The notes: a model not told the origin generated them from the sequence alone. A stretch of 45,818 nucleotides of DNA from Serratia sp. H1w (GCF_000633355.1 NZ_AYMQ01000073.1:1-45818); one strand, 5' to 3'. Shown: positions 17,997-26,590, counted from the first letter of the stretch. Program-made: numbers and translations.

Positions 17997-19472
17997 ATGG
18001 CTAACTATTTCAACACATTGAACCTGCGTCAGCAGTTGGCGCAATTGGGTAAGTGCCGTTTCATGGCGCGTGACGAATTTGCCGATGAAGCTGGCTACCT
18101 GAAAGGGAAAAAAGTGGTGATTGTCGGCTGTGGTGCTCAGGGCCTGAACCAGGGTCTGAACATGCGCGATTCCGGCCTGGACGTGGCTTATGCGCTGCGT
18201 AAAGAAGCGATTGCAGAGAAGCGTGCTTCATGGCGTAAAGCCACCGAGAACGGCTTCAAGGTTGGTACCTACGAAGATCTGATCCCACAAGCGGGTCTGG
18301 TGGTTAACCTGACTCCAGACAAGCAACACACCTCCGTAGTTCGCGCAGTACAGCCGCTGATGAAAGACGGTGCAGCACTGGGCTACTCCCATGGCTTCAA
18401 CATCGTTGAAGTGGGCGAGCAGGTGCGTAAAGACATCACCGTAGTTATGGTTGCACCTAAGTGCCCAGGTACCGAAGTTCGTGAAGAATACAAACGTGGT
18501 TTTGGTGTGCCGACGCTGATCGCGGTTCACCCGGAAAACGATCCAAAAGGCGAAGGCATGGCGATTGCCAAGGCATGGGCGGCAGCGACCGGCGGCCACC
18601 GTGCAGGCGTGTTGGAATCTTCCTTCGTCGCAGAAGTGAAATCTGACCTGATGGGCGAGCAGACCATCCTGTGTGGTATGTTGCAGGCGGGCTCTCTGCT
18701 GTGCTTCGACAAGCTGGTGTCTGAAGGTACCGACGCGGCTTACGCAGAAAAACTGATCCAGTTCGGCTGGGAAACTATCACCGAAGCGCTGAAGCAGGGT
18801 GGCATCACCCTGATGATGGATCGCCTGTCCAACCCGGCGAAACTGCGTGCCTATGCGCTGTCTGAGCAGCTGAAAGGCATCATGGCTCCACTGTTCCAGA
18901 AACACATGGATGACATCATCTCTGGCGAATTCTCCAGCGGCATGATGGCAGACTGGGCCGCCGACGATGTGAAACTGCTGACCTGGCGTGAAGAGACCGG
19001 TAAAACCGCTTTCGAAACTGCTCCGCAGTTTGAAGGCAAAATCAGCGAGCAGGAATACTTCGACAATGGCGTGCTGATGGTTGCAATGGTGAAAGCGGGC
19101 GTTGAGTTGGCCTTCGAAACCATGGTGGATTCAGGCATCATCGAAGAGTCTGCCTACTACGAATCACTGCACGAGCTGCCGCTGATCGCCAACACCATCG
19201 CTCGTAAGCGTCTGTATGAAATGAACGTGGTGATCTCGGATACGGCGGAATACGGCAACTACCTGTTCTCCTATGCAGCAGTGCCATTGCTGAAAGAGTT
19301 CATGACCACCCTGCAAGCGGGCGATCTGGGTAAATCCGTTGCTGGCACCACCGTTGACAACGCGCAGCTGCGTGACGTAAACGAAGCGGTTCGCAACCAC
19401 CCGATCGAATCCGTTGGCCGCAAACTGCGTGGCTATATGACCGATATGAAACGTATCGCGGTAGCGGGCTAA
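17997..19472 (+). CDS. ilvC: Ketol-acid reductoisomerase (class II)
   Basis: 491 residues, the long class II form of enterobacteria with duplicated C-terminal knotted domain. It isomerises and reduces acetolactate/acetohydroxybutyrate with NADPH. The Rossmann motif [19 protein letters not shown] is near residues 36-54. Metal-binding acidic residues lie in the two KARI domains (for example [11 protein letters not shown]). Start ATG 17997 has GGAG 8 nt upstream. It is monocistronic, driven by the divergent IlvY-controlled promoter, and ends before a GC palindrome and a hairpin terminator. Confidence 0.98.
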   Translation: MANYFNTLNLRQQLAQLGKCRFMARDEFADEAGYLKGKKVVIVGCGAQGLNQGLNMRDSGLDVAYALRKEAIAEKRASWRKATENGFKVGTYEDLIPQAGLVVNLTPDKQHTSVVRAVQPLMKDGAALGYSHGFNIVEVGEQVRKDITVVMVAPKCPGTEVREEYKRGFGVPTLIAVHPENDPKGEGMAIAKAWAAATGGHRAGVLESSFVAEVKSDLMGEQTILCGMLQAGSLLCFDKLVSEGTDAAYAEKLIQFGWETITEALKQGGITLMMDRLSNPAKLRAYALSEQLKGIMAPLFQKHMDDIISGEFSSGMMADWAADDVKLLTWREETGKTAFETAPQFEGKISEQEYFDNGVLMVAMVKAGVELAFETMVDSGIIEESAYYESLHELPLIANTIARKRLYEMNVVISDTAEYGNYLFSYAAVPLLKEFMTTLQAGDLGKSVAGTTVDNAQLRDVNEAVRNHPIESVGRKLRGYMTDMKRIAVAG

Positions 19473-19489
19473 ATACCCATAGTTTTGAA

Positions 19490-19510
19490 GGGGCGCTGCA
19501 CGCTGCGCCC
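19490..19510. repeat. Dispersed GC palindrome, copy 1
   Basis: GGGGCGCTGCACGCTGCGCCC in the ilvC 3' region. Same core (GGCGC-agCATGCt-GCGCC type) as the copies at 23983, 42806 and 42853, in the orientation of the last. Probably a REP-like element forming a stem-loop at mRNA 3' ends. Confidence 0.6.
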
Positions 19511-19526
19511 GATCCGTACCCATTAA

Positions 19527-19552
19527 AAAGGCCAGCTTCGTTGCTGGCCTTT
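19527..19552. terminator. Bidirectional terminator between ilvC and kdgK
   Basis: Perfect 10-bp stem AAAGGCCAGC/GCTGGCCTTT with a six-base loop. The A-run on the left gives a T-run for leftward kdgK transcripts. The right side has only TTT then CG, so it fits kdgK best but may serve both. Confidence 0.75.
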
Positions 19553-19573
19553 CGCATTTCTGGCGATCAGGAA

Positions 19574-20506
19574 TTACTGCGGCATTGCCTCGCGTGGGAT
19601 AATGGCCCCGCGATACTGGATCACCGTGCTGGCGGTCAGGTGGCCACGCTTGGCCGCGTTAACCGCATCACCACCGGTCAGGCGCACGGCCAGATAGCCT
19701 GCGCTGAAGGAGTCCCCGGCAGCGGTAGTATCGATTACCTTCTCTTTTGGCAGTTTCACCGCCGGTACGTCATGGGTTTCCCCATCGGCGCTGAACACCA
19801 GGCAAGAGTCTGCGCCACGCTTGATCACAATCTCGCTCACGCCAAAGTCACGCGTGCGGCTTACCACCTGCTCAACCGGCTGTTTACCCCACAGTAGGTC
19901 TTCATCATCCAGCGTCAGGAAGGCGATGTCGGTACAGGCCAGGATCTCGCGATAAGCCTGCTGGGTTTCTTGCTGGTTTTGCCACAGTCTTGGCCGGTAG
20001 TTGTTATCGAAGATCACTTTACCGCCGTTGGCTCGGCACTGACGCAGTAGGGTCAGCAATTTTTCACGGCTGGCCGGATTGAGGATGGCCACGCTGATAC
20101 CGCTCAGATACAGATAATCAAACTGTGCCAACTGCGCACACAGGCTTTCTGCCTGCGGGCCATCCAGCCAGTAGCGGGCAGCCGCATCGTTGCGCCAGTA
20201 ATAGAAGGTGCGCTCGCCGGTATCGTCGGTTTCTATCACGTACAGCCCCGGCAGCTTGTTATCCAATTGCTGGATCAGGTCGGTCTTCACCTGCTCCTGC
20301 TGCCAGGTTTGCAGCATTTCCCGGCTGAAGCTGTCGGTGCCCAGTGCGGTAACATAATGCACGTTCAGCGCTTGCTGCGGCACCTGACGGGCGATATACA
20401 CGGCGGTATTGAGGGTGTCGCCGCCAAATCCACGGCTGAGATCTGCGCCTTTCTGCGACAGTTCGATCATGCATTCGCCGATCACGGCGAGATTTTTGCT
20501 GTTCAT
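19574..20506 (-). CDS. kdgK: 2-keto-3-deoxygluconate kinase
   Basis: 310 residues against 309 in E. coli. A PfkB/ribokinase-family sugar kinase that phosphorylates KDG to KDPG for the Entner-Doudoroff aldolase, in hexuronate and pectin breakdown. Motifs: VIGECMIELSQKGADLSRGF at the start, RPRLW, and the ATP/catalytic signature DTTAAGDSFSAGY with the base Asp near the C-terminus. Start 20506 (MNSKNLAVIGEC) is chosen by similarity; the longer frame to 20581 runs almost to the KdgR box. In E. coli kdgK also neighbours pdeH. Confidence 0.96.
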   Translation of the reverse strand: MNSKNLAVIGECMIELSQKGADLSRGFGGDTLNTAVYIARQVPQQALNVHYVTALGTDSFSREMLQTWQQEQVKTDLIQQLDNKLPGLYVIETDDTGERTFYYWRNDAAARYWLDGPQAESLCAQLAQFDYLYLSGISVAILNPASREKLLTLLRQCRANGGKVIFDNNYRPRLWQNQQETQQAYREILACTDIAFLTLDDEDLLWGKQPVEQVVSRTRDFGVSEIVIKRGADSCLVFSADGETHDVPAVKLPKEKVIDTTAAGDSFSAGYLAVRLTGGDAVNAAKRGHLTASTVIQYRGAIIPREAMPQ

Positions 20507-20585
20507 GAGGATCCCTGGCTTGATATTGAGTCTGGTTGCTGCGAATACGTCCAGTCTCAACGCTAGGGCCAGGCGAGTCAATAGG

Positions 20586-20604
20586 AATAAAACGGCGTTT
20601 TAAT
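20586..20604. promoter_or_regulatory. KdgR-type operator upstream of kdgK
   Basis: AATAAAACGGCGTTTTAAT fits the pectinolytic-enterobacterial KdgR consensus (AATRAAAYRNYRTTTYATT) at all but one position. Its core AAAAC-GGC-GTTTT is a perfect inverted repeat. It lies 80 nt before the kdgK start, where it could block the kdgK promoter until KDG accumulates. Confidence 0.75.
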
Positions 20605-20621
20605 TAGTTTATGATCGCGAT

Positions 20622-20642
20622 CGGGAAACGCGAGGTTTCCCG
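20622..20642. terminator. Hairpin downstream of the tautomerase gene
   Basis: Perfect 8-bp arms CGGGAAAC and GTTTCCCG with a 5-nt loop, 18 nt beyond the tautomerase stop on the minus strand. No T-run follows, so it may be a weak or Rho-assisted terminator, or an mRNA 3' structure. Confidence 0.4.
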
Positions 20643-20659
20643 TCGTTGAGGAAGGAAAA

Positions 20660-20863
20660 CTACTTGGCCGCCGCGCGCAGATCGGTGACGCTTTGGCCGC
20701 CAATCCCCCAGTTGTCGGTCTCCACTTCATCGATCACCACCACCGTGGTGGCCGGATTTTTGCCGAGCGTATCGACCAACAGTTGGGTCACACCGGCGAT
20801 AAGCTGTTTTTTCTGTTCAGCGGTTGCACCCTCGCGGGTAATTTTGATATTTACGTAAGGCAA
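20660..20863 (-). CDS. 4-oxalocrotonate tautomerase family protein
   Basis: 67 residues, typical of the small tautomerase superfamily. After Met removal it begins with Pro (PYVNIKITREG), the catalytic general base of 4-OT enzymes, then the beta-alpha-beta fold with VVVIDEVETDNWGIGG. The natural substrate cannot be told; homologues in enterobacteria are mostly uncharacterised keto-enol tautomerases. AAGGA lies 8 nt upstream of the ATG. It sits between kdgK and the pdeH promoter. A link with sugar-acid breakdown by neighbourhood is only a guess. Confidence 0.88.
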   Translation of the reverse strand: MPYVNIKITREGATAEQKKQLIAGVTQLLVDTLGKNPATTVVVIDEVETDNWGIGGQSVTDLRAAAK

Positions 20864-20934
20864 TTTATTTTCCTTTTGTTATAGATGTATTGCAGGTAGG
20901 TAACGGCTTAATGTAGAGCGCTTTGGCATAGGCT

Positions 20935-20961
20935 TAAAGTTTTATTGTGCGCTGCCGATAA
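20935..20961 (+). promoter_or_regulatory. Perfect sigma-28 (FliA) flagellar class-3 promoter for pdeH
   Basis: TAAAGTTT-N11-GCCGATAA matches the E. coli/Salmonella FliA consensus at every defined base with exact 11-nt spacing. It lies just before pdeH, which in E. coli is a FliA-dependent flagellar gene. Expected transcription start is near 20968. Confidence 0.92.
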
Positions 20962-21005
20962 CAAAATGGATGAATTACCGGCAACGTGATCGTTCCCATT
21001 CCCTA

Positions 21006-21806
21006 ATGGCGAAAGTACCGATGATAATCAACATGATCTCTGGTCTACTGGCGCCATTGTTGGCCGCCTGGCAGCGTGCCAAGGTATTCCGTTACTGGCG
21101 GCAGTGTCGGCGTTTGTATACTTTTCAGCCCATTTATCGTACCAGTGGCAAACTGCTGGCGGTAGAGTTGCTGACGGCGGTGCATCATCCGGCAGCACCG
21201 GGCAAACCCGTGTCTCCGGAACACTATTTTGCCGCACTTGGGCTGCGCCAGCGCCTGGCGGTTATTCAGGAACAGCTCAATTTACTGCAACAATGGCAGG
21301 CCATGTTTACCCGTCATGCGTTGATGGTATCCATCAATATCGACGGTAAGGCCTTGCAAGCACTACAGCGGCATCCGGCGATGCAGCAGCAAATCAGTAT
21401 CATGCCTTACCTGCGCTTTGAGCTGGTGGAGCAGGCAGATCAGGCGATGAATGGGCCATTGCAGCATATCTCCGGGGCCGATCGTCTGTGGCTGGATGAC
21501 TTTGGTAGCGGCCTGGCAAACTTCTCTGCGGTCAGCAGCTGGCGTTATCAGCATATCAAGGTGGCGCGCGAACTGTTTATGCTGCTCAAGCAAAGCGATG
21601 AGGGTATCCAGCTGTTTTTCACGCTGGTGCGTCTGATGAGCCAGCACAGCGACGGGGTGATTGTCGAAGGGGTCGAAACCGAGCAGGAATGGCAACTGGT
21701 TCAGCGCTCTGGCGCGCTGGCAGCCCAAGGCTATTACCTCAGCCGCCCCGCGCATTTTGATCAACTGAAAACGCTACCTACGCGGTTTATTGCCCCTACC
21801 ACCTGA
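21006..21806 (+). CDS. pdeH: Cyclic-di-GMP phosphodiesterase PdeH (YhjH)
   Basis: 266-residue single EAL-domain protein closely matching E. coli PdeH: YTFQPIYRTSGKLLAVELLT, FELVE, WLDDFGSG, HIKVAREL and VIVEGVETEQEW. The signature EAL reads ELL (E54), as in active E. coli PdeH; the metal-binding DD pair is at 164-165, the catalytic Lys at 185 and Glu at 221. It lowers c-di-GMP and so keeps the YcgR flagellar brake released. The in-frame ATG at 20970 is almost on the predicted transcription start and has no ribosome-binding site, so 21006 or 21021 is preferred; neither has a strong Shine-Dalgarno. Confidence 0.93.
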   Translation: MAKVPMIINMISGLLAPLLAAWQRAKVFRYWRQCRRLYTFQPIYRTSGKLLAVELLTAVHHPAAPGKPVSPEHYFAALGLRQRLAVIQEQLNLLQQWQAMFTRHALMVSINIDGKALQALQRHPAMQQQISIMPYLRFELVEQADQAMNGPLQHISGADRLWLDDFGSGLANFSAVSSWRYQHIKVARELFMLLKQSDEGIQLFFTLVRLMSQHSDGVIVEGVETEQEWQLVQRSGALAAQGYYLSRPAHFDQLKTLPTRFIAPTT

Positions 21807-21897
21807 TCCATGATCCCCTGAAAGCGTGAACTCTGGTCTATCCTCGACTAGGCTTAGTTAGGCTGCTTATCACAGCTATCACTACAAGGGAGCCGTA

Positions 21898-23943
21898 ATG
21901 ACGAGAACAGGCAAAGCTTTCAGCTGGGTTGGCGGCATCGTGCTGCTCATCATCGTGGTGTTGGTGGTCTTCATTACCACCTTCGATTGGAACCGTCTCA
22001 AGCCCACCATCAATAGCAAAGTCTCTGCCGAGCTACAGCGGCCTTTTGCTATTCGTGGCGATCTGGGGGTTAACTGGGAACGCCACAAAGAAGAAGGCGG
22101 CTGGCGTGCTTGGGTGCCGTGGCCACATATCCATGCCGAAGATATTATGCTGGGCAACCCTGCCAAGATCCCGGGTGACGAGATGGTCACGCTGCAACGG
22201 GTCGATGCCTCGATAGCGCCGTTGGCGCTGTTGGGTAAAGAGGTGCTGATCCCACGCATCTGGTTGAAACAGCCGAATGCCTCGCTACAGCGCTTGGCGA
22301 ACGGCGACAACAACTGGACCTTCAACCTGGCCAATAGTACCGAGAAAGACCCTAACCAGCCGCAGTCAGACTGGTCGGCCAGCATTCACGATATCGTATT
22401 CGATCGCGGCCAGATTGATTTTAAAGACGCCACGCTTAAGGCCGATTTTCAGGCGTTGATCGACCCACTCGGCAAGCCTCTGCCCTTTAGTGAAGTTGCG
22501 GGTAAACAGCCGGGGGATAAAGCGGCGACGCCGGATTATGTCTTCGGCTGGAAGGTCAAAGGAAAATACAACGGCGAAGCGCTGTCCGGCAGCGGCAAGA
22601 TTGGCGGCATGCTGTCTCTGCAAAGCGCGGATATTCCGTTCCCGTTGCAGGCCGATGTGCGTTCTGGCAATACCCGGGTGCAGGTAGCAGGGACGTTGAC
22701 CGATCCGCTGAACCTTGGCGGTCTGGACCTGCGGCTGAAATTCTCCGGTGATAGTCTGGGCAACTTGTATGCGCTGACAGGAGTGCTGTTACCCAACACG
22801 CCACCCTATTCCACCGACGGCCATCTTACCGCCAGATTGCACCAGGCAGGCGGTGCGGTATTCCAGTATCAGGGTTTTGACGGCAATATCGGCGACAGCG
22901 ATATTCACGGCGATTTGAAATACGTCGCGAGCCACCCTCGGCCTAAGTTGAGTGGGGAAGTGCTCTCCAAACAGCTGCGTTTCGCCGATCTTGCGCCGTT
23001 AATCGGCGCGGACTCCAATCAGCAGAAAGCCAATCGTGGCGAGAAAACCCGTCAGCCGAGCGAAAAAGTGTTGCCGGTTGAGAAATTTGAAACCAAAAGC
23101 TGGGGAGTGATGGATGCCGACGTCAAATTTACCGCCAAACGTATTGAGCACGGTAGTTCGCTGCCGCTGAGCGATCTGAATACCCACCTCAAGCTGGATA
23201 ATGCGGTGCTGCTGATGGATCCGCTGCGCTTCGGTGTGGCCGGGGGTAACCTGAATGCCACCGTACGACTCGACGGTAGCAAAAGCCCGATGCAGAGCCG
23301 GGTGGATCTACATGCACGCAAGTTCCAGCTGAAGCAGCTGCTGCCCAATGTAGAATCGATGAAGCGGAGTTTGGGTGAACTGAACGGTGATGCCAAATTG
23401 ACCGGCAGCGGTAACTCGGTGGCCGATTTGCTGGCGACCAGCAGCGGCGATCTGCGTCTGCTGATCAATGACGGCGTGATCAGCCGCAGTCTGATGGAGA
23501 TCCTGGGCCTGAACGTGGGTAACTACCTGGTGGCCCAACTGTTTGGTGATGATGAGGTGGGGATCAACTGTGCGGCGGCGGATGTTGGCATTCGCAGCGG
23601 GCTGGCGACGCCACGCCTGTTCGTGTTTGATACGGAAAACGCCATCATCAACATCAGTGGAACCACCAATTTCGCCACCGAGCGGCTGGATCTGTCCATC
23701 GACCCGGAAAGCAAAGGGATGCGAGTGTTGACCCTACGTTCGCCACTGTATGTCAAAGGGACGTTTAAACATCCAGATGCGGGCGTGAAAGCTGGGCCGC
23801 TGATTGCACGCGGGGTCGCTGCGGTGGCGTTGGGTGTGGTCGTGGCTCCGGCTGCCGCGTTGCTGGCTCTGGTTTCACCCAGTGACGGCGGCGAAGAGAA
23901 CCAATGTGCGGCGATCCTGCAACGGATGAAGAATAAGAAGTAA
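21898..23943 (+). CDS. yhjG: AsmA family protein YhjG
   Basis: 681 residues against about 690 for E. coli YhjG. One N-terminal membrane anchor (about residues 10-30, GGIVLLIIVVLVVFITTFDW), then a long periplasmic beta-rich AsmA region. NWNRLKP-type sequence follows the anchor, and the C-terminal AsmA_2 part has VADLLATSSGDLRLLINDGV and GTTNFATERLDLSI. AsmA-like proteins are thought to carry phospholipids between inner and outer membranes. A strong GGGAG precedes the start. It is next to pdeH as in E. coli but has its own 91-nt leader; co-transcription is possible. Confidence 0.9.
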   Translation: MTRTGKAFSWVGGIVLLIIVVLVVFITTFDWNRLKPTINSKVSAELQRPFAIRGDLGVNWERHKEEGGWRAWVPWPHIHAEDIMLGNPAKIPGDEMVTLQRVDASIAPLALLGKEVLIPRIWLKQPNASLQRLANGDNNWTFNLANSTEKDPNQPQSDWSASIHDIVFDRGQIDFKDATLKADFQALIDPLGKPLPFSEVAGKQPGDKAATPDYVFGWKVKGKYNGEALSGSGKIGGMLSLQSADIPFPLQADVRSGNTRVQVAGTLTDPLNLGGLDLRLKFSGDSLGNLYALTGVLLPNTPPYSTDGHLTARLHQAGGAVFQYQGFDGNIGDSDIHGDLKYVASHPRPKLSGEVLSKQLRFADLAPLIGADSNQQKANRGEKTRQPSEKVLPVEKFETKSWGVMDADVKFTAKRIEHGSSLPLSDLNTHLKLDNAVLLMDPLRFGVAGGNLNATVRLDGSKSPMQSRVDLHARKFQLKQLLPNVESMKRSLGELNGDAKLTGSGNSVADLLATSSGDLRLLINDGVISRSLMEILGLNVGNYLVAQLFGDDEVGINCAAADVGIRSGLATPRLFVFDTENAIINISGTTNFATERLDLSIDPESKGMRVLTLRSPLYVKGTFKHPDAGVKAGPLIARGVAAVALGVVVAPAAALLALVSPSDGGEENQCAAILQRMKNKK

Positions 23944-23982
23944 CGGATCGGTCCCATGGATTCCTGAATCTGACCTTAGCAC

Positions 23983-24006
23983 GGGCGCAGCATGCAGCGC
24001 CCCTAC
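23983..24006. repeat. Dispersed GC palindrome, copy 2
   Basis: GGGCGC-N8-GCGCCC with GCATGC at the centre and CTAC attached at the right. Nearly identical to the copy at 42806. It lies between convergent yhjG and cdh. Confidence 0.65.
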
Positions 24007-24042
24007 GCAGTGTCACATAGCCTGCCGACGACGCTGAACTAG

Positions 24043-24080
24043 CTCCCTCTCCCTGTGGGAGAGGGTTGGGGTTAGGGGCG
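24043..24080. repeat. REP-like palindrome (CCCTCTCCC family)
   Basis: CCCTCTCCC-TGT-GGGAGAGGG is a perfect 9-bp hairpin followed by TTGGGGTTAGGGG. This form is widespread between genes in gamma-proteobacteria and resembles RAYT-associated REP sequences. It ends three bases from the cdh stop and probably acts as the shared 3' structure of yhjG and cdh. Confidence 0.75.
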
Positions 24081-24082
24081 GT

Positions 24083-24835
24083 TTACTGCAATACCTGGCA
24101 GCTGTGATCCTGGATCTCTTCGGCTGAGGCCAGATTCAACTGCCAAACATTACGTTTCACGGCCAGCAACAGGAAATCCCCTCCGGGCAAGGCCGTCATC
24201 GCCATGCCGTAGCTACCCATATTTTCATCTGCTCCCTCAACCCCTTGAGTCAGCAAACGGAATGCCCCAAGCTGCTGGAGTTCGGTGGCGCTAGCGCGCC
24301 GGGCCAAATAATCATGTCCCTGCAATCCCCCTGGCAACGGTTGCCAACTTTCGCTGAAGTCTCCCTGTAACTGTGCCAACCGAACTTTTACCGCCGGTTG
24401 CAGACAGGAGATATGGATATGCAGTTGATTTTGCGTGCGGCCATATTCGGAGTTGATCGCCAACGAGATGTCAGCGTCTTCGATGGGTTTGCCGAATCTA
24501 TCCGCCATAAAATGCCGGGTCTGCCAGGCTAAGGCGAAAAAGTTGGCGGTACTGGGCTGTAGCACCTGCGGACTTTCGATACCGGTGATTTTGGCACTCG
24601 GCATTAACAGATACTGCAACGGCCCGTTGCGGTCTTTCAGCACCACGAACCCTGCTTGCTCATCCACCTGCGCGCAGGGAGCCGGATCATGGTTTTGCTG
24701 CTGATTAGGCAAGCATTGCTGACTGACGATATGCCACAGCGCATCGGGGTGGGACGGTTTCAGCCAGAAATAGGCGGCAACGGTGATAATCACCAGCAAC
24801 GCAACGGATAAACAGAGCCAACGGCGCAACGACAT
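24083..24835 (-). CDS. cdh: CDP-diacylglycerol pyrophosphatase
   Basis: 250 residues against 251 in E. coli Cdh. One N-terminal membrane anchor (about 6-25), then a periplasmic-side catalytic domain of the HIT superfamily with histidines in QLHIHISCLQP. Other matching blocks: CLPNQQQNHDPAPC, GPLQYLLMP, SLAINSEYGRTQNQ, GSYGMAM and SAEEIQDHSCQVL. It hydrolyses CDP-diacylglycerol to phosphatidate and CMP. Start ATG 24835 with GAGG about 10 nt upstream; 24841 would be TTG. In E. coli cdh lies elsewhere on the chromosome, so its place between yhjG and yhjE is a local rearrangement. Confidence 0.94.
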   Translation of the reverse strand: MSLRRWLCLSVALLVIITVAAYFWLKPSHPDALWHIVSQQCLPNQQQNHDPAPCAQVDEQAGFVVLKDRNGPLQYLLMPSAKITGIESPQVLQPSTANFFALAWQTRHFMADRFGKPIEDADISLAINSEYGRTQNQLHIHISCLQPAVKVRLAQLQGDFSESWQPLPGGLQGHDYLARRASATELQQLGAFRLLTQGVEGADENMGSYGMAMTALPGGDFLLLAVKRNVWQLNLASAEEIQDHSCQVLQ

Positions 24836-24895
24836 GGGCAAATTTCCTCAACCAAGGGAGGAATAGCATAGCCGGGTTTGATGACAACAAACAGA

Positions 24896-24918
24896 CGGCC
24901 CCCATAGAGCGGGGGCCG
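24896..24918 (-). terminator. Terminator of yhjE
   Basis: Perfect 8-bp stem CGGCCCCC/GGGGGCCG with a 7-nt loop, immediately after the yhjE stop on the minus strand and followed there by T-rich sequence (TCTGTTTGTTG). Confidence 0.75.
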
Positions 24919-24926
24919 GAAGAAGG

Positions 24927-26249
24927 TTACAGCGACGTGTGGCGGGTTTCTTTCATCAGCAGCAGGGCGATCAACGTCAGGCTGGCCATGGCTGCCAGGT
25001 ACATGCCCACATAAAACAGCCCATAGTTGTTGGCCAACCAGGTTGCAATGTAAGGCGCTACCGAAGCACCCAGAATAGAAGCTACGTTATACGAGAACGA
25101 GGCTCCGGTGTAGCGTACTTCGGTCGGGAACAGTTCTGGCAGCAGTGCGCCCATCGGGCCAAAGGTCAGGCCCATGATGCTCAGCCCTAACAGCAGGAAG
25201 GCCATCACCAACACCTGATTGCCAGAGCCCAGCATGCTTGGGAACAGGAAGGCAAAGCCAATCATCAACAGGGTGATGACAATCATGGTTTTGCGGCGGC
25301 CAAAGGCATCGGCCAGCAAGCCAGCGATCGGCACCATCACGCCAAAACCGATGACCGCTACCATCAGCATCCACAGGAAGCTGTTGCGCGAATAGCCAAG
25401 TCCCAACGGCTCTGCAGCCGTGCCGTAAGTCATGGAGTACACGGTCATCAGGTAGAACAGCGTATAGGTGGCCAGCATGATAAAGGTACCCAGGATGGTG
25501 GCCTTTTTATGCTTGCTCAGCAGCGTACCGAGCGGCACCTTCACCTGTTTGCCCGCTTTGGCTACTTTGGCGAATACCGGCGTCTCATGCAGTGAAATAC
25601 GCACATACAGACCCACCAGCACCAGCGCGGCAGAGAGGATAAACGGCACACGCCAGCCCCAGGTCATGAACTGTTCATCCGTCAGCAGCCAGGAGAGCAG
25701 CAGGAAGGTGCCATTGGCAAAGAAGAAGCCGATCGGTGCGCCCAACTGTGGGAAAGAGCCGTACAGCGCACGTTTGTGGGCTGGCGCATTCTCGGTGGCC
25801 AGCAGCGCGGCACCGCCCCATTCGCCACCCAGCCCCAGACCTTGACCAAAACGCGCCAGCGCCAGCAGGATCGGTGCAAAGATACCGATGGTGGCATAGC
25901 TTGGCAGCAGGCCGATCAGCACGGTGGAAACCCCCATGGTCAGCAGCGAGGCAACCAGCGTGACCTTACGCCCGACGCGATCGCCGAAGTGGCCGAACAG
26001 GGCAGAGCCGATTGGCCGCGCCACAAAGGCGATGGCAAATGTGGCGAGCGATTGTAGCGTGGCTGCGGCAGGATCGCCCTGTGGGAAGAAGATATGCGGG
26101 AAGACGATGACTGCGGCGGTAGCGTAAATATAGAAGTCAAAGAACTCGATGGCAGTACCGACCAGAGAGGCGACGATGACTTTTCCCCGGGAGTTAACCG
26201 GTGTGGGCGCCTGTTCGGCGTCCAGGGGGGTTGCGATGGTTGCTTGCAT
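24927..26249 (-). CDS. yhjE: MHS-family MFS transporter YhjE
   Basis: 440 residues, the same as E. coli YhjE and very similar over its length (GTAIEFFDFYIYATAAVIVF, FPHIFFPQGDPAAATLQSLA, LARFGQGLGLGGEWGGAALL). Twelve membrane spans and metabolite:H+ symporter (MHS/ProP-like) motifs GHFGDRVGRK and GLLADAFGRRK. Relatives carry osmolytes, ketoglutarate or dicarboxylates; the E. coli substrate is not established. The 5' region (26250-26534) is AT-rich with only a weak Shine-Dalgarno. Its neighbours cdh and yhjD are on the same strand but separated by terminators, so it is probably monocistronic. Confidence 0.93.
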   Translation of the reverse strand: MQATIATPLDAEQAPTPVNSRGKVIVASLVGTAIEFFDFYIYATAAVIVFPHIFFPQGDPAAATLQSLATFAIAFVARPIGSALFGHFGDRVGRKVTLVASLLTMGVSTVLIGLLPSYATIGIFAPILLALARFGQGLGLGGEWGGAALLATENAPAHKRALYGSFPQLGAPIGFFFANGTFLLLSWLLTDEQFMTWGWRVPFILSAALVLVGLYVRISLHETPVFAKVAKAGKQVKVPLGTLLSKHKKATILGTFIMLATYTLFYLMTVYSMTYGTAAEPLGLGYSRNSFLWMLMVAVIGFGVMVPIAGLLADAFGRRKTMIVITLLMIGFAFLFPSMLGSGNQVLVMAFLLLGLSIMGLTFGPMGALLPELFPTEVRYTGASFSYNVASILGASVAPYIATWLANNYGLFYVGMYLAAMASLTLIALLLMKETRHTSL

Positions 26250-26534
26250 AGTTATTTCTTATATTTTGCATAGGTAAAAATTCATCTTAGTCATAGCAAA
26301 ATGGCTTTTCAACGGGGAGGTTTTGTACTATCCGGCAAATAAACTGTTAAAAAGATTAATGTTTTAATGAGGCTATATTCTGTGGTCTTTAACGTGGTGA
26401 AGTGAGCATTATGCAGAGAGAACGACTGCAAAAGGCGCAAAGAAAAGTTATGAGGTAGTTTGTTATGCTGGTTTTCGAACTTCCATCGCCTTTGTTTTGG
26501 TGTTATTAACTGGATTTGTATCTAGTTGTTGGAA
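26250..26534. other. yhjE upstream region
   Basis: AT-rich stretch between the yhjD terminator and the yhjE start. It must contain the yhjE promoter. No open frame, RNA gene or recognised operator was seen. Confidence 0.4.
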
Positions 26535-26563
26535 TAAAAAACCAGTCGCAACCTTGCGACTGG
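26535..26563 (-). terminator. Terminator of yhjD
   Basis: Perfect 10-bp stem CCAGTCGCAA/TTGCGACTGG with a two-base CC loop (effectively four after fraying). On the minus strand it is followed by TTTTTTATT. It lies 28 nt after the yhjD stop. Confidence 0.88.
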
Positions 26564-26590
26564 CATGAATGCAATGCTGGCGGTGCAGAT

